15,755 nucleotides of DNA from Haplosporangium gracile (Eukaryota; Mortierellomycota; Mortierellomycetes; Mortierellales; Mortierellaceae), in contig JAAAUF010000937.1 in assembly GCA_015499985.1 (NCBI GenBank), forward strand, positions 1-15,755. The letters run 5' to 3'. This document shows positions 11,581 through 15,755 of the stretch, piece by piece (within the stretch, counting starts at the first letter, position 1; each line of letters begins with the position of its first letter). Below the pieces are notes generated by a model. The model made no database searches. It was not told the origin of the DNA and worked only from the letters and a program-made list of their open reading frames with translations. A program made the position numbers and the translations under genes.

Positions 11581-11586
11581 AATAAA
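11581..11586 (+). terminator. AATAAA polyadenylation signal of the SETD4-like gene
   Basis: Canonical AATAAA 54 nt after the stop codon, preceded by TTTTTGTT. Use inferred from position. Confidence 0.55.
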
Positions 11587-12215
11587 GTGTATCATTATCA
11601 TCGGAAACGCTTGATCAACCACTCAACCATTAACATCGATGAATATGATCACATGACGACTGGCTCGCGTCCCCCAACTCTCTCTTTTTGAACAAGTGGT
11701 ACACGTGGTATGCGTCAAGAATAGACCGTCAGTCTTGCGCCCATCAAAAACATACATATCTTTGAACGGAGTGTACTTGGCGGAATAATTTTTTTTGAAA
11801 TGCGCAATATGGACTTTGTGCTGAAAAAATAATTCGGGGTAAGACAGAGTCGAAGGCGCTCTGTCTCCATTTTTTTTTTCTTACGCCTTGGGCAACAAAA
11901 CAGAAGGGAAGAAAAACAAAAGTGCAGTAGATGCAGAACTACGCAGCTGCATCTCTCCACACACCACACCACACGCCACACTCACGACGCAAAAGCGTCA
12001 ACGCGGGTGCCAGCGAATTACAACGAACACACGAACAAACAGATGAACTCACGTTTACGCACGCCGGAGGAGCAAAGGGAAGGATATTCGGTACCAAAAA
12101 GCGAATGTTTTCTCCCTCCACAAACCAACACTAGAAATCTCTGAAAACAAAAGGTCTAAAAAAAGAATGTTCTTCTTGATGAACAAAAACACGAGTATAA
12201 GTAAAGAAAGGACAA

Positions 12216-12235
12216 AACAAGACAAGACAAGACAA
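12216..12235 (+). repeat. ACAAG pentanucleotide tandem repeat
   Basis: About four units of ACAAG/GACAA between an A-rich stretch and GGATGG. Simple repeat; no associated gene. Confidence 0.7.
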
Positions 12236-13315
12236 AAAGGATGGACAGTAATGATCAACAAGGGGTCAGATGCGGTAGTGCCGTTAGTTTTGTTAGTGGT
12301 TGTGTAGCCTTACGCCCTACTCCTTTGCCACCATCATGCCACCTTGACTCCCTTTTTTCCAAAAAAAATTTTAAGGCTTTATTGTTTGTGCAACTCGTCC
12401 TGAAAAAGTCAATGGTGAAAAAGACTGACGGCAGTAAGATGACTTGAGAACGGATTCTAGACGAGTAGAAACTGTTGAAAGGAAAGCGGCGGAAGAAGAG
12501 TGAGTTTATGTAGCAAAACTGTATGAAATGTGAGTGTGGGTGGGCAAGGGGTGCTCTCAAGGTTGACCGGCTTCCAAAAATTCAGATACAAACTCTTTGT
12601 ACTTCTGTGGCTCTTGAACAAGGAATGGCAGAGGGGGACAGAAACAAAGTGTGAGCATGAAAGCGAAAAAAAAAAAAAAAAACACATCAACAGAGACAAC
12701 CAAAAATATCGAACATCCACAAAAGGGGATCGATATCGGCACGACCTGAGGCTACAAGAACGGGGATGGGCATCAACAGGCAACAATAACAGACAGCGTC
12801 CCTTCTGTAATTGAGAGCTTTTTTCTTCCCCCCTGTGTGCAATGTCTCGATTGGCTCTCCAGTTGTTCAGATATGGATGATATGGATGGGAAATGGGATG
12901 GATAGGATATTATGAATGTGATATGCTCATAGGTAATGAATGGTACCAAGAATCAGAGGAATGAGGTCAACGACAAGCGAGATCAAGAGGAAAGAAAATC
13001 GTAACCTAGTGTCTGCCTTTAGAGGGATGATGAGAGAGAGAAAAAAAAGGGAGAGAGTATGGTGTCCAAATGATTGACGGACCATCCCCGTCCGCCGTCC
13101 GTCCATCCAGATTAGAAGAAAAGAAGACAACCGTATGTGGCATGGGACACGATAGAGTTGGTTTTTTTATCTTTAGAGGACTGAAGCGAAGGGCGCGCAA
13201 ATGAACAGAAGGAAGGAGCGAACTAGGGTCGTCTAAAGATCCACATTGTTGCCATTGATACGACGAGAGAAAAGGACAAGCGTGTAATGTGTATCTTTAT
13301 TCCACAGCCCGCTTG

Positions 13316-13348
13316 TTCATCGTTCATCGTTCATCGTCCATCGTTCAT
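13316..13348 (+). repeat. 7-bp tandem repeat (TTCATCG)
   Basis: Three perfect TTCATCG units, a fourth with one change (TCCATCG), and a partial fifth. The 7-nt period is direct in the sequence. It lies about 550 bp before the membrane-sensor-like gene. Confidence 0.8.
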
Positions 13349-13489
13349 TCATCCATACTAATTCACACACCCTTGTGTGTTTGTCTCTCAAGTCCTGCAG
13401 CTCACCTGTCTTTTTTGTCTTTTTTTGAGTTTATTCATACATAAAGCGGGTATTCTCCCTCTTCTGTTTTCTTCTCTCCGCCCGATTTT

Positions 13490-13745
13490 TTACCTTTTCT
13501 CCCTTCCCTTACTTTTTTTTTGCTCTCTTTTCCCCTTCTCTATTCTTCTCTCTTCTCCCTTCTTTTCTCCTTTTTTTATTTCCTCTCTTCCTCCTTGTTG
13601 CATCTTCCCCCTCCTCCACCTGCATCCCCCTTCCACTCTCTTTCCTTCTCTCCCTTCTCTTCCTCCTACCCTCCACGCCCTCCTCGATTATCTCTCCTCT
13701 CCTCCCCTTCCCTCTCCTCCCCTCTCTCACTCCTTCGTCTGCTCA
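13490..13745 (+). promoter_or_regulatory. C/T-rich tract, probable promoter and leader of the mucin-like gene
   Basis: About 255 nt are almost entirely C and T on the plus strand, ending about 140 nt before the ATG at 13883. Such tracts are common just upstream of transcription starts of fungal genes. No TATA box was seen. No ATG occurs between the end of the tract and the start codon. The long frames drawn through it are composition artefacts. Confidence 0.5.
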
Positions 13746-13882
13746 ACCCTTCCCTTCAGTTGCTGAAACCTGCCTCTGCAACCGACGAAAGACACAACCC
13801 AACAACCACTGCAGCCCAACTTGTTGTCTCCCTTCTTTCGACTTTGTGTTGCTGACTGCAGGACAACAATAAGACTACAGTT

Positions 13883-15655
13883 ATGATGACCTCCACCACT
13901 ACCGGCAACAAGACCCGAGTGTGGGCCACCTCCATCTCGCTCATGGCTGCCATCGGTGTTGTTCATGGACAAGTTGTTGTTGTTGTACGTTGTCGTGTCT
14001 CTCTCTAGCAAAGAAGAGAATACCAACTGTGGTTTATTTATCACTGATTGGCACTGATATGTCTCACGTCTAACGGTCTCTCCCTTTTTCCTCGGCATCC
14101 ATGTTCTCACACTCCGATCGTTTTTATTCTATAACGAACATATATATAGGAACCGCCTACGCCGACAGGGGAACCAACGACAACATCAACGTCGTCTAGT
14201 ACATCGACAACCACGACAACCACACCCATAACAACAACTACAATAACAACGTCGTCAACAACTACCATCTCGACCATCAGCCCCACCACTACTCCAATTA
14301 TCAGCACCTCCAACACGCCGTCCCCAACCCCGCCTCCAGTGACAACAACCAACCCAACCACAACAACCAACAACACCAACTCCAATACCTCAACTAGCAG
14401 CTTTATTGTCGTCCCTACCTCCCCCGGCACCACCAACTCGTCCCCCTCCAACCTCCCTGTCATTGTCGGCTCTGTTGCCGGTGCCGCCGCCCTGATCATC
14501 ATCATTGCTACCACCATCATCTGTCTCCGCCGCAAGAGACGCAACAACCGCGATCTGACTTTTGATGTCCTCGAGGGCATGAATGCGGGCGGCGCCGGCA
14601 GCGCGGCGACTTCTTCGCGCGCTCGTCGGAGCCAACAGCGTTACCGTGCCAGCGTCCTCCCCACACCCGCACTCCCTCCCAACAACATCAACACTCATGA
14701 TGATGATGGATACGACTACGACAGCCAAGTCGGAGCAGGTCAGGGATATGGTGGTCACCAGGGCTATGACGACACTGGATACGATGCCTATGGAAACCCT
14801 CACCACGCCTACCGCCAGAACCCTTCCATCTTCCAGGAAGATTCCATGGCCTATTCGACCGCAAATGCAATGTCGGCTCGGCACAGACAAGGATATGATC
14901 AGAACCTGCCCGAGATTGTCTACAGGAATGGAAATGACCTGATTCACCCCTCCGGCGGCGCTACGGGTTATTATGAGGATGACTTGTATAGTCGACAGCT
15001 TGCTGGAGCCAACAATGGATGGGATCACCAGAACGCCGCTGCGGGTGGATATATCGGACCCAAGGGTCTTTGGATCGCCAACCCGACTACTGAGAAGCAA
15101 TACCAGCAACAGCAGCAACAATACCAGGATGAAATGGAGCTGCAGCCACCATTATCGTCGAGCGGCATGACCTACGAGAAGAACTCGATTACCCAGTACG
15201 ACTCAGATACTGCCATCGACTCTTCCAGCCCCCGCAGCAAGTTCCGTGGTCACAACCCTCAGGCCTTGCCTGAATCCCCTCGTCTGCAGCAGTTGAGAGG
15301 TGGCGATCTCTTTGGACAGGATGGCGGCTCTCCTACAACTCCTACATCACCTAGCTTTGCCAACGCCACTGCGACAGCCGCGGCAGAACCTACGCGCGCT
15401 GCCAGCCCTCCTCCAACTTCTGTGGGTGCGAACGGAAGTCCTAGATTGATGAGTAGGGCAGAGATGCGAAGCTTTGAAATGGCTAGACATTCTCCTGGCC
15501 GATCTTCTGGTGAAGGTGCACAGAGTTATGCGAACGACTTGCCTGGTTCTAGACGACCTTCGGTCTCAGACCGCCCTTCGATGGAAGGTGGTGGTGGATC
15601 CAACTTGAACCCCAACAAGAGTTTGCGGACCTTGCGCCGTGAGGACTGGTCATAG
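13883..15655 (+). CDS. Type I single-pass membrane protein with Thr/Ser-rich ectodomain, 2 exons
   Basis: Exons 13883-13984 and 14150-15655, intron with GTACGT donor and TATATAG acceptor, phase 0; 535 residues. Exon 1 is essentially the signal peptide (hydrophobic ISLMAAIGVV, likely cleavage after VHG). Residues about 30-137 are Thr/Ser/Pro/Asn-rich and cysteine-free, a mucin-like stalk expected to be heavily O-mannosylated. One helix (VIVGSVAGAAALIIIIATTI, about 138-157) is followed by the stop-transfer RRKRR (about 161-165). The remaining roughly 370 residues are a disordered, probably cytoplasmic tail rich in Tyr/Gly/Asp, Gln (a QQQQQQ run), Ser and Pro, with many SP/TP sites. The architecture resembles Mid2/Wsc-type cell-wall stress sensors, but there is no WSC cysteine domain and no family motif I can name. 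Role as a wall sensor is inference; an uncharacterised plasma-membrane glycoprotein is equally fair. Confidence 0.88.
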
Positions 15656-15755
15656 TTTCTTTTTTCTTTTTCTTTTTCTTTCTTTCTCCCCCTTTTTTTC
15701 TTCCTACCATGATTTTTTATTTTTGATGTCCTTTATGACAAACGGCACAAAAATA
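15656..15755 (+). other. Start of the 3' UTR of the mucin-like gene
   Basis: T-rich sequence after the TAG stop, running to the window end. No AATAAA is seen before the edge; polyadenylation may lie beyond it. Confidence 0.5.

Larger units (their letters stand above)
11587..13489. other. Long intergenic region without a supported gene
   Basis: About 1.9 kb of mostly A/G-rich, low-complexity DNA. I read both strands for splice-bounded exons and found none convincing; open frames here are short and of biased composition. It contains simple repeats (17 A at 12666-12682, ACAAG units at 12216-12235, ATGGAT-like repeats near 12873-12905, a 7-bp tandem repeat at 13316-13348) and a palindromic CACGTG at about 11703-11708. 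Upstream regulatory DNA of the next gene or a noncoding transcript are possible. Confidence 0.5.

Noticed and set aside
11931..12134. 67-codon plus-strand ORF with ATG
   Set aside because: Repetitive His/Thr-rich start, no recognisable motif, no upstream or downstream exon partner.
12557..12640. Minus-strand exon-like piece ending KYKEFVSEFLEAGQP, reminiscent of an alpha/beta-hydrolase C-terminus
   Set aside because: It is preceded by a usable CAG acceptor, but no further exon could be found upstream on that strand; too short to call.
13234..13310. Minus-strand piece GLWNKDTHYTLVLFSRR... ending in INGNNVDL and a stop
   Set aside because: No acceptor with pyrimidine tract lies before it (the 7-bp repeat does), and the opposite strand is also open; probably chance.
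13377..13855. Overlapping Pro/Ser/Leu-rich frames in the C/T tract
   Set aside because: Open in several frames only because of the extreme base composition; promoter-like sequence.

Overview
The window looks like nuclear DNA of an early-diverging filamentous fungus, probably of the Mortierella group. The reasons are genes split by many short introns (about 70-440 nt) with GTAAGT-like donors and YAG acceptors, pyrimidine-rich leaders, Gln/Thr/Ser-rich protein tails, and animal-like orthologues (HRI kinase, METTL5, SETD4) kept side by side. The lineage is an inference from gene style, not a database match. There is no sign of mobile elements, phage, CRISPR, tRNA or rRNA.

Layout, left to right. 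(1) A single-exon gene (+, 231-1115) for a multi-pass, about seven-helix membrane protein behind a TATA box. (2) Converging with it, a large 4-exon gene (-, 1386-5974) for an HRI-type (EIF2AK1-like) eIF2-alpha kinase of about 1432 residues, with a probable intron in its 5' leader (6016-6451). (3) In tandem behind it, a 4-exon gene (-, 7152-8389) for a METTL5-type 18S rRNA m6A methyltransferase. Its last 34 codons form a separate small exon that is easily missed. (4) Divergent from METTL5, with 371 bp between start codons, an 11-exon gene (+, 8761-11527) for a SETD4-like SET-domain protein methyltransferase of 499 residues; its first intron is of the GC-AG class. (5) About 2.35 kb without a convincing gene (11528-13882), made of low-complexity DNA and ending in a strong C/T-rich tract that is probably the promoter and leader of (6), a 2-exon gene (+, 13883-15655) for a single-pass type I membrane protein with a signal peptide, a short Thr/Ser-rich ectodomain, one membrane helix and a long disordered cytoplasmic tail.

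How the genes relate. Three neighbours touch translation or methylation: HRI phosphorylates eIF2-alpha to reduce initiation under stress, METTL5 modifies the small-subunit rRNA, and SETD4-like enzymes methylate lysines on proteins. METTL5 and SETD4 share one short intergenic promoter region. In both leaders an upstream ORF can be drawn whose stop codon overlaps the main ATG (TAATG and ATGA), suggesting translational coupling by reinitiation if the transcripts start far enough upstream. The HRI and METTL5 3' ends each carry a PUF-type UGUANAUA element on the sense strand. All exon structures come from reading splice signals and checking reading phase by hand; no transcript data were available.
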